This document shows, piece after piece, positions 24,400-33,687 of a stretch of 54,874 nucleotides of DNA. Location: the NCBI RefSeq assembly GCF_003258835.1, contig NZ_NPEV01000039.1, positions 1-54,874 of the forward strand, given 5' to 3'. Position 1 is the first letter of the stretch. Every line of letters starts with the position of its first letter. The stretch is from Rhodobium orientis (GTDB lineage: Bacteria > Pseudomonadota > Alphaproteobacteria > Rhizobiales > Rhodobiaceae). Position numbers and translations under genes: made by a program. The notes beneath the pieces were generated by a model. The model saw only the letters and a program-made list of their open reading frames with translations, did not search any database and had not been told where the DNA came from.

Positions 24400-27300
24400 C
24401 TAGAGCTTGATCTTAGGCTTCTCCTTGCTTGCCGCTTCTCCTTCGAACTGCTTCTTTATCTGGACCCGCGTCTGTCTAAGCGCATGCGTGTATTCTTTGA
24501 GGTTAACTAAAAAAAGAGACAAGGATTGGCTGGTGTGCTTTAAACTTAGCAATTCGCCGCAATTTTTGTATGGGTTTTCGGGATTAGAAATCATTTCCGA
24601 AGAATACAATCCCGGAGAGTATCCAATGCCGGAATCACGCGCCTGCGCCCAATCGAAATACTCCCAGACGGCGTGCCTGTTGTTCTTTGAATCGACCCAA
24701 TAATCTATGCGTTCCTGGGTCACGCTGGTACAATAGTTATTGCTTAAGTTGTCGCCCCAGTAGAGCACAGTCACACTGTCGTCATAGCTTGCCTGTTCGG
24801 GCTTGCCGTATTTTGCCGTTGCGGAGGTGCTGACATCTTCCCGCGACAGTCCCCAGTTCGGCGCGCGGACGATCCGCTCAATTGCCAGGATCCTGCGGTC
24901 GCCGCTTCCCGCCTCGAAATACAGCGATACCCGTTCCTGTTTGTCGCGGCGGTGATACATGACCGCATCCGAGAAGGGGGGAATCTCCGGGCTGCGGTCG
25001 ATGTAGGAACGCAATATGACCGGATCGCCGAAATGCTGCCGCAGGAGCTTGTCAGCTTCCTGTTCCGTCATCCCCAGCGTCAGCCCGATGACATCGCGTT
25101 GCTGCTTTTCGGGCGCAGCATTCGCCGCCTTTTCCAGGCCGTCGCGCGTGATCTCGCCCGCTTGGACGGTTTGACTGATCTCTCCGGATGCCTCCTCCAC
25201 GAACACGTCGAAACCCGCACGCTCGAAAGATGCCTGGAACCGGACCGAAGGGATTTCGTTCCCGTTGGCAATGACGTTCATTCCGCTAAGGCGAACGTCG
25301 ATATACCCTGTGACAAACTTTCGCCGGCCGAACCCGTCCTGCTGAGAAAACAGGATGTTGGACGGCAGCGAATCGACGTCGACGGAAATCGTTGGGCGCT
25401 TTCCCTTAGCGGCTTCCAACAACTCCTCGAGCCCGTCTTCGAGCGAGAGGAAACGGCAATCGGCAGCGGCACCGGCGCGAAACGTCAGGATAGGACGTTC
25501 GTCAACCGCCGGAGGGGCTCCCGTTCGCTCCCGCGACACCGCTCGCACCCTTTCGGCCTGTTGGCGGCGCCAGCGTGAAAGTTGGTCTTCTTCGGCGGCT
25601 GACGGACCGAATTCTTCGATGGAGTCTTCGTAGCTCCGGTCTTCCGGATTGTGAAATACGTTGTGGCAGGCCGTGTCCGTCACCAGTGGCTGGGGCAAGT
25701 ATGGCGGCGAGAACCGGATCCGAACCGTCCCTGGCATGGTCAAAGGAAGCTGCCGAATCCAGTTTGCATACTGCCGCTGCAATTGGCCGAGGGTCGCCCG
25801 GCTCGGCGCCCTTGCGCCCTTGCGAAAGAACGGATATCGCGAAGGTGCTAGGCCGTTCGAAGACCCTTGGTCGCGAAGCCACTGGCTGGCCAGAAGCCAA
25901 CTGCCGGACGCATCCGACAAGGCGACCGGCGATTGCTTGAGAGCGAGAAGGATCGCCAGTTCCTGGGTGAAAAGCGGACGACCCTGCCCTGTGTTCGCGG
26001 TAGGTGCCGGCATCGATGCGCCGCCGAAGCCCTTGAAGGGCTCGAAGTCGAGTCTCGCAATCACAGCCTTCTCGCGATCCGGCGTGTCGCCGTCGCCGCG
26101 CAGAATGTGCACTTCGTCGAGATGATAGGCGAACGCCACGACCGGCTCATCGGAGGTGTCGCTCTCCCACGTTGCGCTGACCGGCGTTGCGCGGACGCGG
26201 ACCTGGAATTCGCGGCTCCGGATGTCTGCCAGCAACGCCTTGGCTTTGTCGATGGGCATCGGCACTGAAACATCGGTCTCGTTGACGTCTTCAGACTGGA
26301 AACGCCCGTTGAAGGAGGCAATCGAGGCGCGCCGATGGTCCAGGGAAAGCCGTTCGACGCTGAATTCCTGCTTCTCGACGGAATATTCGCCGAGTTTGAT
26401 CTTGCCCCAGAACCAGAGTTCGGGCGGCTCATGAGTCTCGGCCAATTGCCGCTGCAATCGCGCCTCGATATCGAGACGTTCGATTTCGTTGGCGCGCCTG
26501 TAGTCGTCGGACGTCTTGATGAGCGCGGGGACGTACTCCGGATCGTCGAGCAGCCTGTCCGCGATCACTGCGAGCTGCTCAAAGCGAACCGGTCTCAGAC
26601 GGTAGAGTTCCAGCACCGATCTTTGCGAGACTTGTAGCTCGCGTAAATTGTCCCGGTCCTCGCTGTAGAAGTCATAGATCAGGTTTTTCAGGTCGGGGTC
26701 GGCGAAGAGCGCGATGCGCGTGACCGACAGCGCCAGGTTCAGGTTGTAGTAGCGACCGTCGCGATAGACCTTCATCGTGTCGTGCTGCGTCGGCTCGGCG
26801 GCGGCGGTCGTCACGTCGGAAAAGATGCCGAGATAAACCTTGCGGGATCCTTTGAACCGCAGGATGCCATCGAGCTGGCGGGCTTGCATCTCGGGCAAGG
26901 GCAGCCGTTCCGGGAGAAACGTCGAACCGAGATCGGCTTGCGGAATGGCCGGGTAGTCCAAGGAGAGGAAAAAGCTCACATCCTTGTAGGCATAGTAGTC
27001 CATGCTGAAGGCACTCTGTCCGAAATCGTAGTCCCCAAGGTCCACGTCCCTGATTTCGACCGCCTTGAAGGGCGCGTAGACAGTGCGTGAATGCAGCACG
27101 TCGCCGTATTTTTCGCGAATTTTGTCCGCCGCATCCTTGAGGTCGAACTCGTTCGCCCTGTCCAGGTCGCTCGGCGGCCGTCCGCCCCAGAGGTCTTGTT
27201 GTTCCGCCTCCGTTAGCAACGCTTGTGCAAGAGAGATCGCCGCGCCGTCCTGATCGAGCACGTTCGGCAAACGCGACATGAGCAGGGCTGCGGTCAGAGA

Positions 27301-28863
27301 ACCCCAATTGCTCTTCGGGGCAATGGCGATGTGATTGCGGATGACCGTCAGCCCGCCCATTACGTCGGCGAACGCCACGGCGTCTGCGACGGGATTTTCG
27401 GCAGTGTAGAATCGATTGGGTGGAACGACACCCCACGTGTAGCGGAAGGGTTCGGTCTCAGTCTTCCGGGCCGAGTATTCTTCTTCTTCCGCGGACACGC
27501 CGAACAGCGTCGCGTCCGCCTCCATCCGGTTGCGACTGGCGTCGAACCGCAGATTGGCCAATTCGACGTAAACCGTGATCTGCAGGCTTATGGAGTCGTC
27601 ATAGGCGCCCCGGAACTTCGTCCTTTCTAGTCTCTCGGCGGCTCCGACGGCCATCGGAATGCCCGTGATGTCGGGCAGATCGGGAAGCGCAATAAAGATA
27701 TCGCGCCCGATTTCCGGTAGAGAAAGCCCCGGATAGCGCAAGCTGGAAAGTTCCCGAAAACTGTAAGTCACCGGGAACATGCCGCCGTTCTTATTGTAGC
27801 CTCCGCGGCTCATGGATGCGGAATAGGTAACCGCCAGCCGGATGGTCTCGCGCGCCGGCCGCGCCAGATAGGCCTGTCGAAACTGCACCCGTTCGCTTTC
27901 GCGGGAATACTTGGTATCAAAGCTCCGCCCTTCTGCCGTCATGATCCGGTCGACGGCGTCATCGGTCAACAGATCGGGGTTCTGCGCGACGACCATGCGG
28001 AGCAGGTCGGGAGAATGGGAACCGCCCGACCGCAAGGTTTCATCCATGTGGAAGGGGTCGAAGTCGTCAGGATTGAATGCGCTCCCGACGCGGTCGGCGC
28101 GGTCTGCCGGATCGGTCCGCCCTTGAGGAGCCGGGCCGGCGAATACCGATATCTCGCCGGATCGCGCTTTCGCAGCGTCGTATCCCGCCGCACCCGGAGG
28201 CGTGTAGTCCAGTCCTGCGGTCTCGGCAACCAATGCCAAACCCTGGCGCGCCGGCGTCGTTTCCGGGACAAAGCCGTTGTCGGTGAGAAACCGCGAAAAG
28301 GCGCGCCCGGTCTGGCGCCCAGCGCGCCCGTCCACCCGGCCGGCGTTGTATCCGAGCGTGTTGAGTGCTTGCTGCAGCAGACGCACCTCTGCCACCGTCA
28401 GCGGATCGGAGGAATATCTCCGAGTGCCCGCAAACTGGCGCTGGTCGGCCGATGCCTCGAGGGCCGCCACCCTTCGCGGATCCAAATCCGCGTACGCCCA
28501 ACCGGTGCCCGCCTCGAACAAGCCCGTGTAGGTTGCCTCGGTCTGCCCGCGAACGAACCCGTACACCGAAATAGCCTGCATCTGCGGACACTTGTCACGC
28601 AGCAACCGGCCCAGTTTCCCGAGCGAGTCCTGCAACGGCGCCCGGCTCGCGAAGGTGCCGACCTTGGAGGTGACGATGCGCACCGAGGGCACCGGTCTGC
28701 ACCAGTCGCCGCCATCGGTTTCCACGAACATCTCAAGATCGATGAAATCGATGTAGCCGAGAGCGATTTTTGCAGCCCTGACCGGCGACACCATGGCGAC
28801 GGCCAGACCGGCGTAGATTGCGGCACAAACAATCAGACGTTTTGTTGTACGGTGGAGTTGCAT
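24400..28863 (-). CDS. very large exported protein with peptidoglycan-binding-like segment, otherwise unknown
   Basis: A 1487-residue protein. An N-terminal signal peptide (KRLIVCAAIYAGLAVAMV, cut near SPVRA) directs export. Around residues 158-205, EVRLLQQALNTLGYNAGRVD followed by GRAGRQTGRAFSRFLTDNG is a PG_binding_1-like motif. Near residue 1256, DVIGLTLGMTEQEADKLLRQ resembles the SmpA/BamE-type helix-turn, and a related LSREDVSTSATAKYGKP lies further on. The more than 1000 residues between are a mostly β-rich region with no family I recognise. There are few cysteines, two in a TACHN and a DCRFLS context. It diverges from an exported peptidoglycan-binding protein gene across 214 AT-rich bases. 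The ATG at 28863 sits directly before the signal peptide; an in-frame start at 28902 would add 13 residues. Confidence 0.8.
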   Translation of the reverse strand: MQLHRTTKRLIVCAAIYAGLAVAMVSPVRAAKIALGYIDFIDLEMFVETDGGDWCRPVPSVRIVTSKVGTFASRAPLQDSLGKLGRLLRDKCPQMQAISVYGFVRGQTEATYTGLFEAGTGWAYADLDPRRVAALEASADQRQFAGTRRYSSDPLTVAEVRLLQQALNTLGYNAGRVDGRAGRQTGRAFSRFLTDNGFVPETTPARQGLALVAETAGLDYTPPGAAGYDAAKARSGEISVFAGPAPQGRTDPADRADRVGSAFNPDDFDPFHMDETLRSGGSHSPDLLRMVVAQNPDLLTDDAVDRIMTAEGRSFDTKYSRESERVQFRQAYLARPARETIRLAVTYSASMSRGGYNKNGGMFPVTYSFRELSSLRYPGLSLPEIGRDIFIALPDLPDITGIPMAVGAAERLERTKFRGAYDDSISLQITVYVELANLRFDASRNRMEADATLFGVSAEEEEYSARKTETEPFRYTWGVVPPNRFYTAENPVADAVAFADVMGGLTVIRNHIAIAPKSNWGSLTAALLMSRLPNVLDQDGAAISLAQALLTEAEQQDLWGGRPPSDLDRANEFDLKDAADKIREKYGDVLHSRTVYAPFKAVEIRDVDLGDYDFGQSAFSMDYYAYKDVSFFLSLDYPAIPQADLGSTFLPERLPLPEMQARQLDGILRFKGSRKVYLGIFSDVTTAAAEPTQHDTMKVYRDGRYYNLNLALSVTRIALFADPDLKNLIYDFYSEDRDNLRELQVSQRSVLELYRLRPVRFEQLAVIADRLLDDPEYVPALIKTSDDYRRANEIERLDIEARLQRQLAETHEPPELWFWGKIKLGEYSVEKQEFSVERLSLDHRRASIASFNGRFQSEDVNETDVSVPMPIDKAKALLADIRSREFQVRVRATPVSATWESDTSDEPVVAFAYHLDEVHILRGDGDTPDREKAVIARLDFEPFKGFGGASMPAPTANTGQGRPLFTQELAILLALKQSPVALSDASGSWLLASQWLRDQGSSNGLAPSRYPFFRKGARAPSRATLGQLQRQYANWIRQLPLTMPGTVRIRFSPPYLPQPLVTDTACHNVFHNPEDRSYEDSIEEFGPSAAEEDQLSRWRRQQAERVRAVSRERTGAPPAVDERPILTFRAGAAADCRFLSLEDGLEELLEAAKGKRPTISVDVDSLPSNILFSQQDGFGRRKFVTGYIDVRLSGMNVIANGNEIPSVRFQASFERAGFDVFVEEASGEISQTVQAGEITRDGLEKAANAAPEKQQRDVIGLTLGMTEQEADKLLRQHFGDPVILRSYIDRSPEIPPFSDAVMYHRRDKQERVSLYFEAGSGDRRILAIERIVRAPNWGLSREDVSTSATAKYGKPEQASYDDSVTVLYWGDNLSNNYCTSVTQERIDYWVDSKNNRHAVWEYFDWAQARDSGIGYSPGLYSSEMISNPENPYKNCGELLSLKHTSQSLSLFLVNLKEYTHALRQTRVQIKKQFEGEAASKEKPKIKL

Positions 28864-29076
28864 CTTATTTCTCTGGAGAGCTTGGCGCATCGCAAAAAAC
28901 ACAAGAACAACGTTGTACCTATTTGAAAATAACTTGATATCGCATGATTTTCCCGATTTACCACGAATTTCCGACGTCTGAACATAACCTTGCTAGACCA
29001 GAAGACAGCACCAATCTGCGATTGTCAACGATGCCGCCGGCATGCATAATTGCTGCACGCATTTGGAGGTCGATCG

Positions 29077-29679
29077 ATGATAATTTCGTCAGTTAATAGA
29101 TTCGGCATTGCCCTTCTGACCGCCGCTTTTTGTTTTGCTTTGCCTGGCATGAACGGAAACATGAAAGCGCGTGCAGGCGGCAGAGATTTGGTAACTTTTG
29201 GTGCAGGCGTGGTGACCGGTCTTGCTATCGGGGCGATGTCGAAAAAAAGGAACGTGCGGCGCAAATCCCGCCGCAACAACTCGCATTCTTCTCGCACGAA
29301 AGGTCATCGTAGCCGCAGATCCGATCGAACGATAACACACGCGAGACGGGAAGACGTGAGGAAGATGCAATCTGCGCTAAATTCTCTCGGTTTCGACGCG
29401 GGCACGGTCGACGGCGTTGCCGGCGAGGGAACCCGGCGCGCCGTCCGTCGCTTCCAAGCCTCCTATGGTTACCAGCAGACAGGACATCTTACCAAGGCGC
29501 AGCGTTCGCACCTGCTTCAAGCTTCCCGAAATGAAATGTTGCCCGCTGGAAATTCAGTTGTTGCGGTCGCTTCGGTGCAGCCGTCATTGCCAGCTACACC
29601 GTTGCCGGCCAAAGCAGAAGTCGCTGCGATTTTTGAGCAATCCTTTCAAGCTGAAACTGCTAAGCTTGGAGCTCAATAG
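29077..29679 (+). CDS. exported peptidoglycan-binding domain protein
   Basis: A 200-residue protein with a strong ribosome binding site (TTTGGAGGT, 29062-29070) seven bases before its ATG. The N terminus is a signal peptide (RFGIALLTAAFCFALPGM). A glycine-rich membrane-like stretch (LVTFGAGVVTGLAIGAMS) and a very basic, Arg/Ser-rich linker follow. The PG_binding_1 domain spans about residues 85-140, with VRKMQSALNSLGFDAGTVDG and GEGTRRAVRRFQASYGYQ. The glycine-rich segment recalls glycine-zipper proteins that insert into the outer membrane. It diverges from the 1487-residue exported protein, which carries a similar PG-binding segment, so the two may act on the same cell-wall structure. Confidence 0.82.
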   Translation: MIISSVNRFGIALLTAAFCFALPGMNGNMKARAGGRDLVTFGAGVVTGLAIGAMSKKRNVRRKSRRNNSHSSRTKGHRSRRSDRTITHARREDVRKMQSALNSLGFDAGTVDGVAGEGTRRAVRRFQASYGYQQTGHLTKAQRSHLLQASRNEMLPAGNSVVAVASVQPSLPATPLPAKAEVAAIFEQSFQAETAKLGAQ

Positions 29680-29965
29680 ATAGCTAATCTGAAAATGGTC
29701 CTTGCCACCACCTGGACATTTCGAAGAACCTGCTATCCCGCATTCGCTGCCTCCGCGCAAATTCACCGGGAGAGTGAATCGGAAGACCGCGCTCATGGGA
29801 GGGGTTCTTCGAGGTACCCAAATACGTCGAGGATATGCGCAAAGCTGATGAAGTCAGATAATTTTATGGTATGCCGAGTCCGATTATTGATAAAAAGACG
29901 TTGTTCATATGCCACATAACGCCAAAATTGAGATTTATCATGCGTGACCTAGGTTGGGGGCTCAT

Positions 29966-30334
29966 TTAAATCCAAGCGATAACGATGGAAACGAGCGCCA
30001 GGGCGGCAAGATAGTTTCTGGCCAGGTGATCGTACCGGGTCGCGATGCGGCGCCAGTTCTTCAGCTTGCCGAACATGCGCTCGATGACATTGCGTCGGCG
30101 ATAGGCGGTGCGGTCAAGAGGATAGGGTCGGTTTCGTGTCGCGTTGGACGGGAGGACGGCTTTGATGTTGCGGGCTTTTAGCCAGTTGCGGAACCTGTCG
30201 GCAGCATAGGCGTTGTCGGCAATGAGCCGCTTCGGAGGCGCAATTCCTTCAAGCAGAGGGATTGCCATGCTGATGTCGGCAATGTTGCCCGGCGTCGGTG
30301 CGAAGGCCATTGGTCGGCCCTGATCATCGGCCAA
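29966..30334 (-). CDS. IS5-family transposase, C-terminal part (orfB)
   Basis: The 122-codon segment shown begins at an internal ATG, but the real coding frame runs upstream through GGRTSKIHALADDQGRP. It contains the second catalytic Asp in PKRLIADNAYAADRFR and the third acid in RRRNVIERMFGKLKNWRRIA (the E of the DDE triad). It ends ALALVSIVIAWI, typical of IS427 transposases. It is made as a fusion with orfA by programmed -1 frameshifting. Confidence 0.8.
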   Translation of the reverse strand: MADDQGRPMAFAPTPGNIADISMAIPLLEGIAPPKRLIADNAYAADRFRNWLKARNIKAVLPSNATRNRPYPLDRTAYRRRNVIERMFGKLKNWRRIATRYDHLARNYLAALALVSIVIAWI

Positions 30335-30657
30335 AGCATGGATTTTGCTCGTTCGTCCACCACGTGAGGTGCCACTCGCTTGCGTCCACGCCTCCCTTTT
30401 GAGCTTTGCGCAGACCGATGCGCCTCGACGTGGCTGCTATCGATCGAGAGTTCGGCAGGCACCGGCCCGGTGGCAGCCGAACTCTCGAAAATGCGCTGCC
30501 AGATACCGCGCCTGGCCCAACGATGATAGCGGTTGTAGGCCGTGGTCGCCGGGCCGTACTCGGCCGGCACATCGCGCCAGCGGCATCCGGTCTTGAGGAC
30601 ATGAAGAATGCCGGAGATCACCCACAGACCCACGACAATTGGCCTTCGAACTCTCAT
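30178..30657 (-). CDS. IS5-family transposase, N-terminal part (orfA)
   Basis: The upstream frame contains the IS427-type N terminus: GLWVISGILHVLKTGCRWRD, YGPATTAYNRYHRWARRGIW and the first catalytic Asp in LSIDSSHVEAHRSAQSSKG. After SSKG the frame loses similarity, and the product only makes sense if ribosomes slip by -1 at the A-rich site (tca aaa ggg, around 30393-30400) into the next frame. Here the shifted frame reads KREAWTQASGTSRGGRTSKI, continuing into orfB. The 159-residue orfA product alone would be inactive and may act as a regulator. Confidence 0.75.
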   Translation of the reverse strand: MRVRRPIVVGLWVISGILHVLKTGCRWRDVPAEYGPATTAYNRYHRWARRGIWQRIFESSAATGPVPAELSIDSSHVEAHRSAQSSKGRRGRKRVAPHVVDERAKSMLWPMIRADQWPSHRRRATLPTSAWQSLCLKELRLRSGSLPTTPMLPTGSATG

Positions 30658-30661
30658 AAAA

Positions 30662-30871
30662 CTAAACCGGACAGCAGTGGGTCAAGTCCGTAGCGCCTGA
30701 ACACGCGGAATACTTTAAAATATTGTTTTGACGCAATCTGTTATCCAAAATTTCTGTAGCTTTCGGGGAGAGTTCTTTCGCAGCGCCGCGAAGTTGTCCG
30801 GAAGGTGAGGTTGCCTCAAATTCATTGCGCCAGGACTCAGGCATCGCAGGAGACTCGAGCCCCCCTGTCAA
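30662..30871 (-). other. short open frame abutting the IS5 element, possible gene remnant
   Basis: The frame gives about 60 residues after an ATG-like point (MPESWRNEFEATSPSGQLRG, then KELSPKATEILDNRLRQNN) and terminates inside the probable IS border. Its only long start is TTG. It follows the D-threonine-aldolase-like gene directly on the same strand. It may be the front of a gene cut by the IS, or noise. Confidence 0.25.
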
Positions 30872-32008
30872 TCAGGCGCCGCGCGCGTCGATCGGCCAGA
30901 TATCGATCAGCCGGTTACCGCTGACGACATGCATGTGATCGTAGAGATTGACCGTTGGATCGCAGTGGGGGACGACGAGTTCCAATAGGTTTCCGGGCGA
31001 CAGCGAGACACCCTCCGGCAGCGTGATCTGGCCGTGTTCGTCGCTCGTTGCCCGATAGGTCGCCCCGTCGGGCGCGCCGCGCGCGATCCGGGGCGGCACG
31101 CCGTATTTCGTTGCCAGCCGTTTTTCACCCGCATCGGCCGTCGCAAGCCCCGGGTGGTTGGCACTTGTCACCGAGGTGGCGACGAAGAGGCTCGGCGGGA
31201 ACATCGGCTCGCCGCTGCCATCCGCATCGACGGCGGCATATTCGGTATCCATCAGCGCATAGCTGCCGCATTGCATTTCCGTGTAGACGCCGCCGGCAAG
31301 TTCCAGCGGAAAGGCGCCCGTGCTGCCGCCTGTCACCCGCTCCGGCGTATAATCCAGTTCGCTAGCCAGTGCCTCGATGACGGCACGGATGCGAGCCACG
31401 GCCTCCGCGGCCCCGGCCTTGCGCTCGCCATAGCTGACACAGTGGGAAAGATGGCCGGCATAGGCCTGCAGTCCGTCCATCGTGACGCCTGCCGTTTCAA
31501 GGATGCGTCGGGCGAGCAGTACCGCTTCGTCCGGTCCGCGGACGCCCGCCCGCTTGCGCCCCATGTCGAGATCGACAAGCAGCGGAACGGTAATGCCTTT
31601 GGCGCGCGCTGCCGCCGCGATACGCTCGACGACATCGGGATGGTCGACGACGCAACAAAGCCGCACGCCGCCGGCACAGATCCGCACCACCCGCTCGATC
31701 GCCTGCGGACTGGCAAAGGTCGAGGTGAGCAGGAGGTCGCCAACCCCGGCATTGGCGAAAGCTTCCGCCTCGCCGGGCGTGGCAACGCAGATACCGACCG
31801 CGCCGGCCTCGATCTGACGCCTGGCGAGCATCGAACATTTGTGGGCCTTGCCATGCGGGCGGAGCGCGACGCCGGCCGCCTCGCAGATCGCCTGCATCCT
31901 GGCGAGATTGGCGTCGAGCGTTTCGCAGTCGACGAGAAGGCTGGGCGTCAGCAGTTTCTGCCGCGCGCCGTCCCTGCCGATCAGTCCCGCATTCGGGCTT
32001 GTCGTCAC
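30872..32008 (-). CDS. D-threonine aldolase / D-serine dehydratase-like PLP enzyme (fold III)
   Basis: A 378-residue alanine-racemase-fold enzyme. LRPHGKAHK carries the PLP lysine at residue 54, and MDGLQAYAGHLSH and GGSTGAFPLE supply cofactor contacts. The C-terminal PHCDPTVNLYDHMHVV provides His and Cys ligands for the divalent metal used by D-threonine aldolase and DSD1-type D-serine dehydratase. These enzymes act on D-3-hydroxy amino acids. The GTG start overlaps the HyuB stop (GTGA), so it is coupled to hyuB as the last gene of the operon. The product of the hydantoinase/oxoprolinase step is therefore probably a D-amino or hydroxy-amino acid that it cleaves; this is inference from context. 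Confidence 0.85.
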   Translation of the reverse strand: MTTSPNAGLIGRDGARQKLLTPSLLVDCETLDANLARMQAICEAAGVALRPHGKAHKCSMLARRQIEAGAVGICVATPGEAEAFANAGVGDLLLTSTFASPQAIERVVRICAGGVRLCCVVDHPDVVERIAAAARAKGITVPLLVDLDMGRKRAGVRGPDEAVLLARRILETAGVTMDGLQAYAGHLSHCVSYGERKAGAAEAVARIRAVIEALASELDYTPERVTGGSTGAFPLELAGGVYTEMQCGSYALMDTEYAAVDADGSGEPMFPPSLFVATSVTSANHPGLATADAGEKRLATKYGVPPRIARGAPDGATYRATSDEHGQITLPEGVSLSPGNLLELVVPHCDPTVNLYDHMHVVSGNRLIDIWPIDARGA

Positions 32009-33687
32009 GCGTCCGGCTCCTCCCCGGCACTGAACCCATAGGCCTTAAGCGCATGGTCGGCCGTCATCTTGCCTTCCGCAAGATCGCGCGCCACCGCCGC
32101 GCGGTCGCGCTTCGCCGCCTCGCCATAGCCGCCCGAGGCCGCCATCTGGGCGCTCAAGAGGTCACCCTTGGCGAACGTCCTGATGAACTTCGAGGGCAGC
32201 GGATCCTCGCCCGGCGTGCCCGGATTGAGGACGAGCTTGCCGCCGGCTCCCGGCCCGCCGCCGAACAGGCCCCAGGGCTGCGACGTGTAGCGATCGGACC
32301 GGACCTGCACCCGCACGGCGTCGGTGAGAAACCGATAGTCGCGGACCAGCCCGAGCGCGCCGCGATATTCGCCCGCTCCGCCGGTGTCGGGAAGGAAGGC
32401 GTATTGCTCCACCCGGATCGGATTCTCGCTCTCGATCAGTTCGACGGGAACGTTGGCCAGATTGCCGATGCAATAGGGTCCGGCGTCCTGCCCGTCCCGG
32501 TCGGGGCCGCCGCCGAGCCCGGTATTGTTGTGGAACTCCAGGTGCAGGAAGGACCGGCCGGTCTCCGTGCGTCCGGAGGCGGCAAGCGCGAATTCTGATC
32601 CACCGGCGCAGGCCGGCATGCGCCCCGGAACGAGCTTGGCGAGCGCACCGAGGATGATGGAGCGCAGGCGGAAGCCGATCTGGCCGCGCGAACCGACGGC
32701 GGCGGGGAATTCCACCGAAATGAAGGTGCCCTTCGGCGCCTTGACCGTGATCGGACGATAGAGGCCGGCGTTGTTCGGCACTTCCGCGGCGAGCACCGTG
32801 CGAAGCGCCGCATAGGTGCACGAGACGGCAAATTCCCAGTTACAGTGGACCGCCCCGCCGGTGTCTTCCTGGGTGCCCTCATAGTCGACGACGATCTCGT
32901 CGCCTTTCTTCGTCAGCTTGACGTGGAGGTGGATCGGTCCGTGGCCGGCGCCGTCGTCGTCGTTCCATTCGTCGAACTCGACCTCGCCGTCGGGCAGATC
33001 GGCAATGGAGTTGCGGGTGAGCTGTTCGGCATAGTCGATCAGATCGACGAGATAGCGGCCGAAGGCCTCCGGTCCCATCCGCCGGGCGATTTTCTCCACC
33101 TCGGCCGCCGCCTCGTCGAGCGCGGCAAGCTGGGCGTTGAGATCGCCCATGACACGGTCGGGAATGCGCGTATTCGCCTCGATGATGCGAAAGACCGCGT
33201 CGTTGTTCCTGCCCGCAACCCGCATCTTGACCGGCGGCAGGCGCAGGCCCTCTTCGAAGATCTCCTGGCTGTCGGCGGCGTTGCCGCCGGGCACCCGGCC
33301 GCCGAGATCGGTATGGTGCAGGACGAGAACGACGAAGGCGACCCGCTTGCCGTCGACATAGACCGGCTTGAAGGTGAAAATGTCGTTGAGGTGCGAACAC
33401 CCCGAATAGGGATCGTTGGAGGCGAGCACGTCGCCTTCCGCAATGTCGTCGCCGAAATAGTCGAGGCAGCCCTTGAGCGCCGGATTGACCACTCCGAGGT
33501 GGACCGGAACGGCAAGGCCCTGTGCGGCGAGATTGCCCGTCCCGTCGCAGATCGCGGCGGAGAAATCCATCGAGTTCTTGACGTTGGCGGTGCGCGCCGT
33601 GCGCATCACCATGACAAGCGCGTTGTCGGAAATGGTGACGAGGGCATTCTTCAGGAGTTCGCGCTGGATCGGACTGATCGTACTCAT
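32005..33687 (-). CDS. hyuB: hydantoinase B / 5-oxoprolinase B family subunit
   Basis: A 560-residue protein of the HyuB/acetone carboxylase α/5-oxoprolinase C-terminal family. Characteristic segments include STISPIQRELLKNALVTISD, CDGTGNLAAQGLAVPVHLG, NDPYSGCSHLNDIFTFKPV, HHTDLGGRVPGG, FHNNTGLGGGPDRDGQDAGP and a C-terminal ASGGYGEAAKRD. With HyuA it uses ATP to open a lactam, hydantoin or related ring, or to carboxylate a ketone. The ATG at 33687 overlaps the hyuA stop by four bases, so I prefer it to the in-frame codon at 33750. Its stop overlaps the start of the aldolase gene. The substrate is not determined by sequence. Confidence 0.92.
   Translation of the reverse strand: MSTISPIQRELLKNALVTISDNALVMVMRTARTANVKNSMDFSAAICDGTGNLAAQGLAVPVHLGVVNPALKGCLDYFGDDIAEGDVLASNDPYSGCSHLNDIFTFKPVYVDGKRVAFVVLVLHHTDLGGRVPGGNAADSQEIFEEGLRLPPVKMRVAGRNNDAVFRIIEANTRIPDRVMGDLNAQLAALDEAAAEVEKIARRMGPEAFGRYLVDLIDYAEQLTRNSIADLPDGEVEFDEWNDDDGAGHGPIHLHVKLTKKGDEIVVDYEGTQEDTGGAVHCNWEFAVSCTYAALRTVLAAEVPNNAGLYRPITVKAPKGTFISVEFPAAVGSRGQIGFRLRSIILGALAKLVPGRMPACAGGSEFALAASGRTETGRSFLHLEFHNNTGLGGGPDRDGQDAGPYCIGNLANVPVELIESENPIRVEQYAFLPDTGGAGEYRGALGLVRDYRFLTDAVRVQVRSDRYTSQPWGLFGGGPGAGGKLVLNPGTPGEDPLPSKFIRTFAKGDLLSAQMAASGGYGEAAKRDRAAVARDLAEGKMTADHALKAYGFSAGEEPDA

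Larger units (their letters stand above)
29966..30657 (-). mobile_element. IS5-family (IS427-like) insertion sequence, coding part
   Basis: Two overlapping minus-strand frames encode one DDE transposase, the usual IS427-group arrangement. I could not identify convincing terminal inverted repeats, so the limits given are those of the coding region. The real ends probably lie within about 30 bases on either side. The 286-base gap 29680-29965 to its left holds nothing that I can support. Confidence 0.75.

Noticed and set aside
29695-29919. 74-codon frame between the PG-binding gene and the IS5 element
   Set aside because: No start signal or recognisable feature; it lies in AT-rich intergenic DNA.
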